A DNA stretch of 64,000 nucleotides from Ferrimonas sp048263965 (GTDB lineage: Bacteria > Pseudomonadota > Gammaproteobacteria > Enterobacterales > Shewanellaceae): contig NZ_JBLXDO010000005.1 in NCBI RefSeq assembly GCF_048263965.1, forward strand, positions 114,037-178,036, in the 5' to 3' direction. Made by a program: the position numbers and the translations under genes. Of this stretch, positions 1-7,766 are shown piece by piece (positions within the stretch are counted from its first letter, which is position 1; each line of letters opens with the position of its first letter). The notes beneath the pieces were generated by a model, which saw nothing but the letters and a program-made list of their open reading frames with translations, did no database searches and was not told the origin of the DNA.

Positions 1-320
1 AGCAGTTTTACCTCCTCCACCCGTCCCCGGTCATTGATGAGGCTGGCCACCAGCATCGGGCCACCATACCCCTGTGACTCGTTGATGCTCACCAGGTAGT
101 GCTCACCTTTCAGAGACATCTGGTACTGGTTTGGTGTCTGCTCCTGGGGCGTTATCCCCCCCTTGGGGTAGGCCCCCTGAAGTAAGGTGGTGTAATCCGG
201 CTGCTGCCAGATAAGCCCCAGAACAAAGGCCACCGCCAGGGAAATCCAGGCGGTGAGGCGCAGCCAGGGGATGCCTGAGGAGCGCCCTCGGGACAACGGA
301 TTAGGATTGGATCTTGTCAT
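1..320 (-). CDS. FMN-binding domain membrane protein, RdhC/NosR-like (partial, 5' end only)
   Basis: The gene runs off the left edge; only the first 106 residues are visible. I translated it by hand from an ATG preceded by GAGGAG at good spacing. A basic N-terminus is followed by one membrane segment (about residues 19-41) and an extracytoplasmic stretch. That stretch contains GYGGPMLVASLIND, which resembles the start of the FMN-binding domain of NosR, RnfG and RdhC proteins. It lies downstream of rdhA and rdhB on the same strand, the order seen in other reductive dehalogenase loci, so a role in electron transfer to the dehalogenase or in its maturation is likely (inference). Without the C-terminus it cannot be told whether the polyferredoxin membrane part of full RdhC/NosR proteins is present. 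Confidence 0.75.
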   Translation of the reverse strand, partial: MTRSNPNPLSRGRSSGIPWLRLTAWISLAVAFVLGLIWQQPDYTTLLQGAYPKGGITPQEQTPNQYQMSLKGEHYLVSINESQGYGGPMLVASLINDRGRVEEVKL

Positions 321-374
321 GGAACTCCTCGGGAAAGGGTCCCCGCAGGGCGGGGACACTGTGACTCAGACGGC

Positions 375-653
375 TCAGGAACGTTTACCGGGTTGAATCA
401 GGTGACGCCAACTCAGTGCCGCCACCACCAGGGTAGAGAGGCCGAAGCAGATCAGTCCCATGGCGCCGGACTGGGGTTCACCCTCGGCAAAGGATCCCCA
501 GGACCAGCCCACACACAGCCAGGCCAGGACAAAGGTGCCCAACAGGGCCAGGTTGGCGCCGCTTCCCAGGCGATAGCGGCGACGCAGGCTGGCATAGCCC
601 CAGATCGCTCCGGTGGTGGCCATGCCCATCAGGTACCACATTAATCCCATCAT
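375..653 (-). CDS. rdhB: RdhB-like reductive dehalogenase membrane anchor
   Basis: A 92-residue protein with three predicted membrane helices (about residues 3-21, 34-54 and 63-82) and a basic loop RRRYR after the first. It starts a few bases after the rdhA stop, with an AAGGAG ribosome site that overlaps that stop, so the two are co-translated. Size, hydrophobicity and position match PceB/RdhB proteins, which are thought to hold the exported dehalogenase to the outer face of the cytoplasmic membrane. The sequence itself is poorly conserved in this family, so the call rests mainly on context. A second in-frame ATG directly follows the first. Confidence 0.8.
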   Translation of the reverse strand: MMGLMWYLMGMATTGAIWGYASLRRRYRLGSGANLALLGTFVLAWLCVGWSWGSFAEGEPQSGAMGLICFGLSTLVVAALSWRHLIQPGKRS

Positions 654-665
654 CGGTCAGTCTCC

Positions 666-2114
666 TTAAACAAAATCGCCACTAAAACCACTCTTCCAGA
701 ACTTGCGCACCGCCTCCTCATCGTTGACGTTGCCATAGCCGAACAGGATGTCCGCCTTGGTCATCAGCCCATGGACGGTACCGCCGGTAAAGGTGTTGGA
801 GGCGTCAATCAGCCTGTGATGCCAGAAGTCAGGTTTGTTCCAGGGACAGGCCGCAATGCAGGCACCACAGTCACCGCCATTGTCTGCCCAGAATTTCAGG
901 CACTTTTTCGGGTCACTGTAAAACTTACGCACGCCGGTATTGACGTCCCAGGTGTAGAGAGGGTCTTCACTGCCCGGATAGGTGGGCGCCATGGAGGGTT
1001 TGTCATCCATGCAGATGGCGCCGGAAGGACAGGCCTCGCCGCAGCGCTTGCAGTTCTCACAGAACTCCTGAATGCCATAGGTGCGGGGCGTGTCGTACGC
1101 CACCTCATCCAACTCCAGATCGGTGTACACCTTACAGATGCGGATTCTCGGACCCAGATTGGGGGCCACCATGGCGCCATTGCGAGAGCCCTCCCCCAGA
1201 CCTGCGGCGATGCCATAGGCCACCGAATTTCCCAGGTCGTTGGTGGCACCCACCGCCTGGAAACCCAGACGACGAATGAACTTGGCCATCTGACCGGCCA
1301 GCATGGCGATGTTGCTGTACCCCTGCGCCGCAGTAGCGGACTGAGGGATGGCTGGCGCCGTGGACACCGCTTCATAATCCATGGGCACAATCATCACAAT
1401 CACGCTCTTGGGCTCAAACGGGAAGTCCTCCTCCCAGGTCAGGGTCTTCTCGGTCAGCGCATGGTAGAGCGGGTTGTAGTCCCAGCGACGGTCACGCCGG
1501 CAGATCCCAACCCTGGCGGCGCCGAAAGTTCTGGCGGCGGTCTTGATGGCGGACACCTTTTCGACCGAGTCCTTAAAGGGGTACTGATGCTCATGGACAT
1601 CGGACTGATCCCAGGTCAGGACGCCCTGCCCAGGAACACCGGCTTGCACCAGAGGCGCCAGAGACATGGAACCGTGCCAGCACGCTTCCTCCAGGGCAAA
1701 GTCCAACTGGGTGTAACCCACCTTGTCATTGTCGTAACGCTCTGCGCCATGCAGGAAGGTCATAAACGCTTCCCCCATGTGCATCGGCTTCTCTCCCGGT
1801 TGTATTGGGCCCAGACTCTCGATGCCAAAGTTGAGGTTTCGCTCCGGATGCGCCGCCTGCAACTTCTTACTCAGGGCATAGGTCTGGTTGACGTTCCGTT
1901 GGTCCATGGGTTTGAAATCGGCACTGATCTCATTGGGGAACTCCTGATGGACGATGCCGTCCATGCGATTCTTCACCCAGGCGCCAGCACCGGCCACCAC
2001 ACCGACACCGGCAACGGTACCGGCACTGAGCTTCAGCAATTGGCGGCGCCGAGCATCGACCCCCGGCGCAGCCTCTTGTGGCTGTTCAACACTTTGGTTC
2101 TCTTTCTGACTCAT
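666..2114 (-). CDS. rdhA: Reductive dehalogenase catalytic subunit (cobamide and two 4Fe-4S clusters)
   Basis: A 482-residue exported enzyme expected to remove halogen from an organohalide as a terminal electron acceptor; the substrate cannot be read from sequence. The N-terminus carries a Tat signal with RRRQLLKL at residues 22-29 and a hydrophobic stretch after it. The central region has the nitroreductase-like cobamide-binding fold signature AGLGEGSRNG (about 304-313), and VPMDYE has Tyr247 as a candidate proton donor, by analogy with Tyr246 of Sulfurospirillum PceA. The C-terminus has two cluster motifs: CENCKRCGEACP (Cys352, 355, 358, 362) and Cys405, 416, 419, 423 ending in ACPW. The Tat signal and following anchor gene indicate a respiratory, periplasm-facing enzyme rather than a cytoplasmic catabolic one. 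AAGGT precedes the ATG. Confidence 0.93.
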   Translation of the reverse strand: MSQKENQSVEQPQEAAPGVDARRRQLLKLSAGTVAGVGVVAGAGAWVKNRMDGIVHQEFPNEISADFKPMDQRNVNQTYALSKKLQAAHPERNLNFGIESLGPIQPGEKPMHMGEAFMTFLHGAERYDNDKVGYTQLDFALEEACWHGSMSLAPLVQAGVPGQGVLTWDQSDVHEHQYPFKDSVEKVSAIKTAARTFGAARVGICRRDRRWDYNPLYHALTEKTLTWEEDFPFEPKSVIVMIVPMDYEAVSTAPAIPQSATAAQGYSNIAMLAGQMAKFIRRLGFQAVGATNDLGNSVAYGIAAGLGEGSRNGAMVAPNLGPRIRICKVYTDLELDEVAYDTPRTYGIQEFCENCKRCGEACPSGAICMDDKPSMAPTYPGSEDPLYTWDVNTGVRKFYSDPKKCLKFWADNGGDCGACIAACPWNKPDFWHHRLIDASNTFTGGTVHGLMTKADILFGYGNVNDEEAVRKFWKSGFSGDFV

Positions 2115-2220
2115 AGTTTTACCTTCTTTCTCAGAGTTTCCTGAAGCAGATAAAGTCGCTTTATTAAATAAATTCTAAATTTGAGCAGGAGAATAAGATA
2201 TGCCAACGAATAGAATATGG

Positions 2221-2239
2221 GTTTGCAAATTTTGCAAAC
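2221..2239. promoter_or_regulatory. Perfect 9-1-9 palindrome, candidate operator for rdhA
   Basis: GTTTGCAAA, one T, then TTTGCAAAC: every base of the two arms pairs. It is centred about 116 bases upstream of the rdhA start codon. The arms also fit the loose T-N11-A pattern of LysR-type sites, and a LysR gene lies at the far end of this locus, so binding by that protein is a reasonable guess. No T-tract follows, so it is not a terminator. Confidence 0.55.
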
Positions 2240-2414
2240 ATTAAATCATGCTTGCACTCACTCATCACAATTTCAGAAAAACAGTCACGACGATCACACT
2301 TTCAACCTCGATGGAAACAAAGAGTTCACATGAGTAATAGGAATAAGTTGATTGCAAGCACATTGAGGTAGCCTTAGGATTTTACAGTCAAGATTCACTC
2401 CAAACGGGCTGTTA

Positions 2415-2428
2415 TTGATCCTGATGAA
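2415..2428. promoter_or_regulatory. FNR-like site
   Basis: TTGATCCTGATGAA matches the FNR consensus TTGAT-N4-ATCAA at nine of ten positions. It lies about 163 bases before the channel gene start and about 300 before rdhA. Anaerobic activation would fit a respiratory dehalogenase. A single near match in an AT-rich region may also be chance. Confidence 0.35.
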
Positions 2429-2590
2429 AAGTTAACTATAGTCGTTTGCACCACCAGTCTTAAAATGGCAATTAGGCTAAGTGGCATCTTTTATATGGTT
2501 AGTCTTATTACTCTTTACAAAAACAGCTAACTGCAATGACAACAAAGGTTGATGAAACCGCTTAATTCCCAAAGCCGGAATTAACCAATT

Positions 2591-3526
2591 ATGGATCTTA
2601 ATATAAATACACAACAACAGATTCAAGCAGCATCTCTATTATTTGGGTTGGTTATTTCCACCACCCCTTACGCCGCAACCTCAGGGTCGCACTACCCCCT
2701 CGGGGGCGAAGGGGTTAAGGCCGCCTCAGCGCCACCTCCGGGAATGCACTACCGGCTGTACAACACCTGGTATAACGCCGATACCCTGACCGACAATCAG
2801 GGCAATGACTCAGGGGCAAACTTCGATCTGGAGGTGTACGCCCAGGTGCACCGCTTCATCTACGTCAGCGACTATAAGATTCTCGGCGCAGACTGGGCAA
2901 TGAATGTGTTGGTGCCCATGAAGGACACCTCCATCTCGATTCAGCCAGCCGGCATCAGAGACAGCCAGTCATTCGCTCTGGGCGATGTGGTTCTGGAGCC
3001 CTTCGCCCTGTTTTGGCATGGCGAGCGTTACGATGCAGCCGTGGCATTGGCGGTTATTGCACCCAGCGGAGATTACGACGCCCATAAGCCGGCTTCACCC
3101 GGGCTGGGGTATTGGTCAGGGATGCTGAGCCTGGGCGGCACCTACTACCTGGATAAGCAACGCTCTTGGTCTATCAGCACATTAAGTCGCACACTGGTTA
3201 ATTCAGACCAGGATGAGACCGATATTAAGCCGGGCGAAGAGTTTATTCTGGAAGGCGGTATAGGCAAGGAGTTTAACGTTAAACACACCTGGCTTTTTCA
3301 GCCCGGAGTTAGCTATTGTGCCTACTGGCAACTCAGCGACGACAGTAAAGATGGCCCCGGCGTGGTGGCAAACCAGAAAAAGCGCACCTTTGGCTTGGGT
3401 GCGGAATTAAATGTTTTCTACCTGCCATGGAAAGTTCAGGCCAACTTGAGATACGTGAACGAATTTGAGGCAAAAAACACACCAAAGGGCGAAAGTCTGG
3501 TGCTAACCATAACCAAATCTTTCTAA
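2591..3526 (+). CDS. MetA-pathway-type outer-membrane beta-barrel protein
   Basis: A 311-residue protein resembling the MetA/SphA family (Pfam Phenol_MetA_deg), outer-membrane barrels often encoded beside genes for breaking down aromatic compounds. The family start motif YPLGGEGVKAASAPPPG is present near residue 36, alternating hydrophobic strands run to the end, and the chain ends in a Phe (TITKSF), as barrel proteins do. The N-terminus MDLNINTQQQIQ has no basic residues before its hydrophobic stretch, which is unusual for a signal peptide, and the ribosome site is weak, so the start is uncertain. Divergent placement from rdhA suggests a channel for the organohalide or another hydrophobic substrate (inference). 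Confidence 0.75.
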   Translation: MDLNINTQQQIQAASLLFGLVISTTPYAATSGSHYPLGGEGVKAASAPPPGMHYRLYNTWYNADTLTDNQGNDSGANFDLEVYAQVHRFIYVSDYKILGADWAMNVLVPMKDTSISIQPAGIRDSQSFALGDVVLEPFALFWHGERYDAAVALAVIAPSGDYDAHKPASPGLGYWSGMLSLGGTYYLDKQRSWSISTLSRTLVNSDQDETDIKPGEEFILEGGIGKEFNVKHTWLFQPGVSYCAYWQLSDDSKDGPGVVANQKKRTFGLGAELNVFYLPWKVQANLRYVNEFEAKNTPKGESLVLTITKSF

Positions 3527-3538
3527 TGTAACAAAATC

Positions 3539-3565
3539 AAAGCGGCGTCCTTCTGACGCCACTTT
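3539..3565. terminator. Hairpin between the convergent channel and LysR genes
   Basis: AAAG-C-GGCGTC and GACGCC-A-CTTT form a stem with one mismatched pair around the loop CTTCT. It lies between two convergent genes and could stop transcription from both sides, though the T-tracts are short. Confidence 0.6.
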
Positions 3566-3576
3566 GACATACATTA

Positions 3577-4473
3577 TCAGCCAATGTCTTTCATGCCATC
3601 TTTAAAGAATTCCAAAACAATTCTCACCCTCTGAGGCATATAATGCCGATTGGAGTACAGCCCCCAAGTCGTAATTGGCGTGCCATATTTGCCGTCAAAC
3701 AGTATTTGAAGATCTCCGCTGTTTAATTCATCTTCGCACATGCAGGGGGCGACCCAAGCCACACCCAGGCCATCAACGGCCGCGGAGATGCAGAGTTCAT
3801 TGATCTCAGAGTCAAGGGGGCCATCCACATCGATACTGTGCACCCTCCCCCCCTCGCTCCATAACCACCGCGTTGGCGGCTGTGCCCCTTTGGCACTGAG
3901 CAGGCAAGGATAGTGGACGAGCTGTCTTGGGTGAACCAGCTCAGGGTGATCTGCTATCCACGCTGGGCTGGCCATAAACTCACGACGGATCACCGCCAAC
4001 TTCTGGGCTACCATGGCGCAATCCGGCGGTGTGTCGTGGCCGACAAACAGCACCAGATCTGCCTGCACTTCCATGGGATTTTGCCGACTCTGATAGGAGA
4101 TGAACTTCAGCTGCAATCCAGGAAACTGCTCGTGGAACTGCTTCATCGCCGGGCGACAGACACGATTAATGAAATCCAGGGGTGCAGCAACCACAATGGC
4201 GCCCTCCGGGTTTCGCTGCAGCTTACCCACTCCGAGTTTCAACTCCTCCATCTCCGCCAGCACGCGCTTGCAGCTTTGCAGCACCTGCTCTCCGGCTTCG
4301 GTCAGTTCAAACCCTTTGGCCGTGCGCTCAAACAACTTGGTATTGAGTTGCTGTTCGATAATGGCCAGGCGCCTGCTGATCTTAGATGGGGGAATCCCCA
4401 ATACCCGGGCAGCCTCACTCTGGCTGCCATACTCTACGACCGTATTGAATAGCTCAAGATCATCAATCTTCAT
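3577..4473 (-). CDS. LysR-family transcriptional regulator
   Basis: A 298-residue protein with the LysR N-terminal helix-turn-helix (FNTVVEYGSQSEAARVLG, then PSKISRRLAIIEQQL) and a C-terminal effector-binding domain from about residue 90. Of two adjacent ATG codons I chose the second because AGGGGGAA lies at better spacing. The protein belongs to the large group with an IEQQLNTKLFERT linker helix. It is convergent to the channel gene and is the only regulator in the dehalogenase locus, so it may sense the halogenated substrate or product and bind the palindrome upstream of rdhA (inference). Other targets are possible, since no divergent partner gene points to one. Confidence 0.85.
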   Translation of the reverse strand: MKIDDLELFNTVVEYGSQSEAARVLGIPPSKISRRLAIIEQQLNTKLFERTAKGFELTEAGEQVLQSCKRVLAEMEELKLGVGKLQRNPEGAIVVAAPLDFINRVCRPAMKQFHEQFPGLQLKFISYQSRQNPMEVQADLVLFVGHDTPPDCAMVAQKLAVIRREFMASPAWIADHPELVHPRQLVHYPCLLSAKGAQPPTRWLWSEGGRVHSIDVDGPLDSEINELCISAAVDGLGVAWVAPCMCEDELNSGDLQILFDGKYGTPITTWGLYSNRHYMPQRVRIVLEFFKDGMKDIG

Positions 4474-4660
4474 CATTTCCCCCTGGATGCAGGCAGATGA
4501 TGATCCATTCAGCGAACCGGGTCAGTGATCCAAGCCTTAAATTGATCAGCACTGTCGAAGCCAGTATGGCTGCGACGGGAACGGAGATCCCAACTGCCGA
4601 AATGGCTCGCAGATATCACAGTCTCCTGGGGTCAATACGAAAGGCAGGCGTAAGGTGGGA

Positions 4661-4679
4661 GACCGCCTTAAGGGCGGTC
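4661..4679. terminator. GC-rich hairpin downstream of a small minus-strand gene
   Basis: GACCGCC, loop TTAAG, GGCGGTC, touching the stop codon of the small minus-strand gene. It has no T-tract, so it may only stabilise the transcript end. Confidence 0.4.
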
Positions 4680-4860
4680 AACGCTCGGATTTAAGAATAT
4701 CATTGCTTGCATGATCATCTTGAGGTTGCTCAGACGCAACGCCTGGCTCCCTCGCCTGTTTCTCATGCAGGGCTTCAATCAACTTACGGTTGTGCTCGGC
4801 GAAGTAGATATCCTCCGCCGCCTTAGCCCTGAGCCTCAGGCACTCCACAAAGTCCGCCAT
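4678..4860 (-). CDS. Small conserved-looking hypothetical protein
   Basis: A 60-residue hydrophilic protein, MADFVECLRLRAKAAEDIYFAEHNR at its start in sense, rich in Ala, Glu and Arg, with no membrane segment or signal peptide. The region RAKAAEDIYFAEHNRKL is probably a single amphipathic helix. A strong GAGGGGGCAG ribosome site precedes the ATG and a hairpin follows the stop, which supports a real gene. I do not recognise a function. It sits downstream of the RhlE helicase gene on the same strand, about 80 bases away. Confidence 0.6.
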   Translation of the reverse strand: MADFVECLRLRAKAAEDIYFAEHNRKLIEALHEKQAREPGVASEQPQDDHASNDILKSER

Positions 4861-4938
4861 CTCTGCCCCCTCGCTCTCTCCTATACCTATCCATAAGGGT
4901 AGTCCAAGGGGAAGGAAGACAGGCGAACCCGAGTCAGA

Positions 4939-6327
4939 TCAGGCGTTGCCTTGTGGCTTACGACGACGACGGCGTGGCTTGGGCGCAGCCTTGGCACCAC
5001 TGCTGTCGCCCCCCTGGGGACGTTGACCGCCTGGGCGACCACCCTGAGGCTTGCGGCGCGGTGCGCGCTTAGTCTCTGGCTTTGATTCCCCTTCCTGACG
5101 AGGTTCGCCACCTTCAGTCACCGGCTGGGGCTTTTTCGGCTTCTTGGGCTTTTTCTTCTTGGGCGGACGGATTGGTTTGGAGTCCGCCAGCACGTTATGG
5201 GGTTCATGCCCTTCAAGTACCTCCCTGTCCAGGTGGCGCTGAATCAGCTGCTCGATGGCCACCAGCTGCTCATGCTCATCCTGGCAGACCAGTGAAATCG
5301 CATGACCACTGGCTCCGGCGCGGCCGGTACGACCGATGCGATGCACGTAGTCCTCAGCCACCTGGGGCAGATCGAAGTTCACCACCTGAGGCAACTGGTC
5401 GATGTCCAGGCCGCGGGCGGCGATGTCCGTGGCCACCAGTACCCGGATGGCGCCAGACTTGAAGTCCGCCAGTGCCCGGGTGCGCGCTCCCTGGCTCTTG
5501 TTGCCATGGATGGCCGCGGCGCTGATCTTAAACTCTTCCAGGTAACGGGTCAGGCGGTTGGCGCCGTGCTTGGTGCGAGTAAACACCAGCACCTGTTGCC
5601 AGTTGCCCTTGCCGATCAGCTCGGCCAGGGCCAGAGGCTTGCGCTTCTTGTCCACCGGGTGCACCACCTGCTCCACGGTTTTGGCGGCAGCGTTGCGCGG
5701 GGTGACCGAGATCTCCACCGGGTTGTGCACCAGGCCTTTTGCCAGGTCACGAATCTCATCGGAGAAGGTGGCGGAGAACAGCAGGTTTTGCCGTTTGGCC
5801 GGCAACAAAGCCAGAATCTTCTTGATGTCGCGAATAAAGCCCATGTCCAGCATACGGTCCGCTTCATCCAGAACCAGAACCTCCAGCTGATCAAAACGCA
5901 CCGCATTCTGCTGATAGAGATCCAGCAGACGACCCGGGGTCGCCACCAGCATATCGACACCGCGACTGAGCGCCTTCATCTGAGGGTTGATGGAGACGCC
6001 GCCAAACACCACGGTAGAGCGCAGAGGCGTGTTCTTACCGTAGTTGTCGACACTCTCCTGCACCTGGGCGGCCAGTTCACGGGTGGGGGTCAACACCAGG
6101 GCACGGCACTTGTTGCCGCGCACTCTCTGGCCACCGAGCAGACGCTCGAGAATAGGCAGAGTAAAGCCGGCGGTCTTGCCGGTTCCGGTCTGGGCTGCGG
6201 CCATCACATCCTGGCCCTCCAGCACGGCGGGGATCGCCTGGGCCTGAATAGGAGATGGTGTCTCGTAGCCAAGGTCTTCAATGGCGTCCAGGAGGGGCTT
6301 GGAGAGGCCCAGATCGGTAAACTGCAT
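4939..6327 (-). CDS. rhlE: DEAD-box RNA helicase, RhlE type
   Basis: An ATP-dependent RNA helicase likely acting in ribosome assembly or RNA decay. The motifs run in order: Q-motif region FTDLGLSKPLLDAI, motif I AQTGTGKT, PTRELA, DEAD within VLDEADRM, SAT within FSATFS, and HRIGRTGRAG. After about residue 370 comes a long basic tail rich in Lys, Pro, Arg and Gly (KKKKPKKPKKPQP and several GG/RR runs), typical of RhlE proteins and used for RNA binding. I start at the ATG giving MQFTDLGL, which has AGAAG at six bases; an upstream ATG two codons earlier and a longer extension have no suitable ribosome site. The chain is then 462 residues. Confidence 0.92.
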   Translation of the reverse strand: MQFTDLGLSKPLLDAIEDLGYETPSPIQAQAIPAVLEGQDVMAAAQTGTGKTAGFTLPILERLLGGQRVRGNKCRALVLTPTRELAAQVQESVDNYGKNTPLRSTVVFGGVSINPQMKALSRGVDMLVATPGRLLDLYQQNAVRFDQLEVLVLDEADRMLDMGFIRDIKKILALLPAKRQNLLFSATFSDEIRDLAKGLVHNPVEISVTPRNAAAKTVEQVVHPVDKKRKPLALAELIGKGNWQQVLVFTRTKHGANRLTRYLEEFKISAAAIHGNKSQGARTRALADFKSGAIRVLVATDIAARGLDIDQLPQVVNFDLPQVAEDYVHRIGRTGRAGASGHAISLVCQDEHEQLVAIEQLIQRHLDREVLEGHEPHNVLADSKPIRPPKKKKPKKPKKPQPVTEGGEPRQEGESKPETKRAPRRKPQGGRPGGQRPQGGDSSGAKAAPKPRRRRRKPQGNA

Positions 6328-6427
6328 CGGCATCTTCTGTATGAATCGGCTCACCCCTGTGGTGGCCGGGGTGCGCAGTGTACCTGAAAGCGCTTGGGTC
6401 GCCACCCTTTTTTCATGTTGCTCATGG

Positions 6428-6967
6428 CTAACTGTAGGGCTCAAATGCCTTATCCAGTGGCGTGTGCGCCAAATGATTGGTGTAATTGCTCATCACTTTC
6501 TGCCCAATGGCCAGCACCATATCCAACAGATTCGCCTTAGTGAATCCGGCACTGAAAAAGGCCTGAAGCTGAGCATCGCTGAGCCGGCCTCGCTCCCGAA
6601 CCAGGGCCAGGGTGGTATCCCTGAGCAGCTGTAATCTGGGATCATCCAGTGGCGCACCAAGCTTCAGAGCATCGATCAGTCCCGCGTCTACCCCCATCCC
6701 ATGAGCAATGGCAGTATGGGCCGGCAGACAGTAGTGGCACTCGTGGAAACCGTTGATGGTCTGCCAGACTATGGTGCGCTCCACATCATTGAAGCTGGAC
6801 TCACAGAACAGCTGGTGCGTCATCTTGTAGGCCTGCAGCAGTTGTGGTGATTCCGCCATCACCGCATGCAGGTTGGGAATCATGCCAAAGTCCCTGCGAG
6901 AGTCCGTCAGCAACGACTTGCTCTTGCTGGGGGCATCGCTATCGGAATAGAGAGTAAAACTGAGCAT
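6428..6967 (-). CDS. AhpD-like carboxymuconolactone decarboxylase family protein
   Basis: A 179-residue all-helical protein of the AhpD/CMD superfamily. The redox motif sits in FHECHYCLPAH: CHYC with a following His, as in AhpD-type peroxidase and disulphide reductases. The start is the ATG after GGGAGGTGTG. Members act as alkylhydroperoxidase-like antioxidant proteins or remain unassigned; no partner AhpC is nearby. It stands alone on the minus strand between rhlE and a secreted protein gene. Confidence 0.82.
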   Translation of the reverse strand: MLSFTLYSDSDAPSKSKSLLTDSRRDFGMIPNLHAVMAESPQLLQAYKMTHQLFCESSFNDVERTIVWQTINGFHECHYCLPAHTAIAHGMGVDAGLIDALKLGAPLDDPRLQLLRDTTLALVRERGRLSDAQLQAFFSAGFTKANLLDMVLAIGQKVMSNYTNHLAHTPLDKAFEPYS

Positions 6968-6990
6968 CACACCTCCCGGGCAGATGATAA

Positions 6991-7025
6991 AGGGCCAACC
7001 CGAATTAAGCTGGGTGGCTGGCCCT
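6991..7025 (-). terminator. Terminator-like hairpin after the secreted barrel-like gene
   Basis: AGGGCCA-ACCC pairs with GGGT-TGGCCCT across a short internal GGC bulge and a ten-base loop. Read on the minus strand it ends in CCCTTTATC, which suits the end of the transcript from the secreted protein gene. Confidence 0.5.
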
Positions 7026-7086
7026 GTGTCAGGACAGGAGCGCCATTAAAGCGAGGGCAGTCTCAAGCTCAGCCCCCCAGCGGTCA

Positions 7087-7647
7087 TCAGTACAGGTCGA
7101 TAACAAACAGGCAGTCAAATGCGATGGGATCACCTGGATTTCCGCCAAAACTGGTCATATCCACCATGCCAGACAACCTGACGGTGCCCATGGCCCCGGC
7201 AAAACGGCCACTGCCCCAAAGGATGGCGTTACCGGTTCCCGCCGCTCCTGTGATGTGAGTGATAGCCTGTCCCGACGGCGTCATGGTGTTGTGGAGAACA
7301 GGTTGAACCGAGGTATTACCCCGTGTAACCAGGGTACCTTGAGGAAGATGAAAGTAGGTGGTTCCCACCAGGGCCACCCCGGTTCCCACCGGAGTCACAT
7401 TCGACAGACAATCTGTTGCAGTGCCGATGTGACGGCGGTTGTGGGCATCCATCAGCTGCACATCAAAGCAGATCGCATCATCTTCCATGCCATCACCGTC
7501 AATATCCGGAACCGTACTCTGATACATATCACCGGACCCGACCAGGTTCAGCACCAGATGATTGCCTGCCCCCTGATCTTTGGCCAAGGTTGGCAAAGTG
7601 ACCACACAAAGCAACGCAGCAACAGCCGTACATAGAGAATGTTTCAT
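7087..7647 (-). CDS. Secreted protein, allene-oxide-cyclase-barrel-like
   Basis: A 186-residue exported protein. The start MKHSLCTAVAALLCVV is preceded by AAGGAG; the open frame extends upstream but without a ribosome site. A signal peptide probably ends at LAKA-type residues near 22 (TLAKD). The mature part is rich in Gly, Thr and Val and ends in WGSGRFAGAMGTVRLSGMVD followed by FDCLFVIDLY, which recalls the allene-oxide-cyclase/dirigent-type barrel proteins found in bacteria. It also has DIDGDGMEDD, a Dx[DN]xDG calcium-like loop. No enzymatic role can be assigned; the family resemblance is from memory of the repeat pattern. Confidence 0.55.
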   Translation of the reverse strand: MKHSLCTAVAALLCVVTLPTLAKDQGAGNHLVLNLVGSGDMYQSTVPDIDGDGMEDDAICFDVQLMDAHNRRHIGTATDCLSNVTPVGTGVALVGTTYFHLPQGTLVTRGNTSVQPVLHNTMTPSGQAITHITGAAGTGNAILWGSGRFAGAMGTVRLSGMVDMTSFGGNPGDPIAFDCLFVIDLY

Positions 7648-7766
7648 GGGTTTGCTCCTTGGGTTGCGAGTCCGGATATGGACCAACAAGGAAAGTTCAT
7701 CTACCGCAAGGAATGAGACTAGGTCACAGGGACTGAGCCGACCATGGAAAGTTGTAATAGAAGGCT

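Larger units (their letters stand above)
2115..2590. promoter_or_regulatory. Divergent control region between rdhA and the MetA-type channel gene
   Basis: A 476-base AT-rich non-coding region between two divergent genes. It holds a perfect 19-base palindrome close to rdhA and an FNR-like site closer to the channel gene, both listed separately, plus a lone GTTTGCA half-site at about 2444. No open reading frame or RNA gene was seen. Its length and these sites suggest separate regulation of the two transcripts (inference). Confidence 0.6.

Noticed and set aside
2281..2300. CRP site near TCACGACGATCACAC upstream of rdhA
   Set aside because: One arm fits TGTGA on the minus strand but the other arm is TGACT, not TCACA.
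4497..4694. 65-codon plus-strand frame opposite the end of the LysR gene region
   Set aside because: No ribosome site and no recognisable content; the minus-strand small gene has better support.
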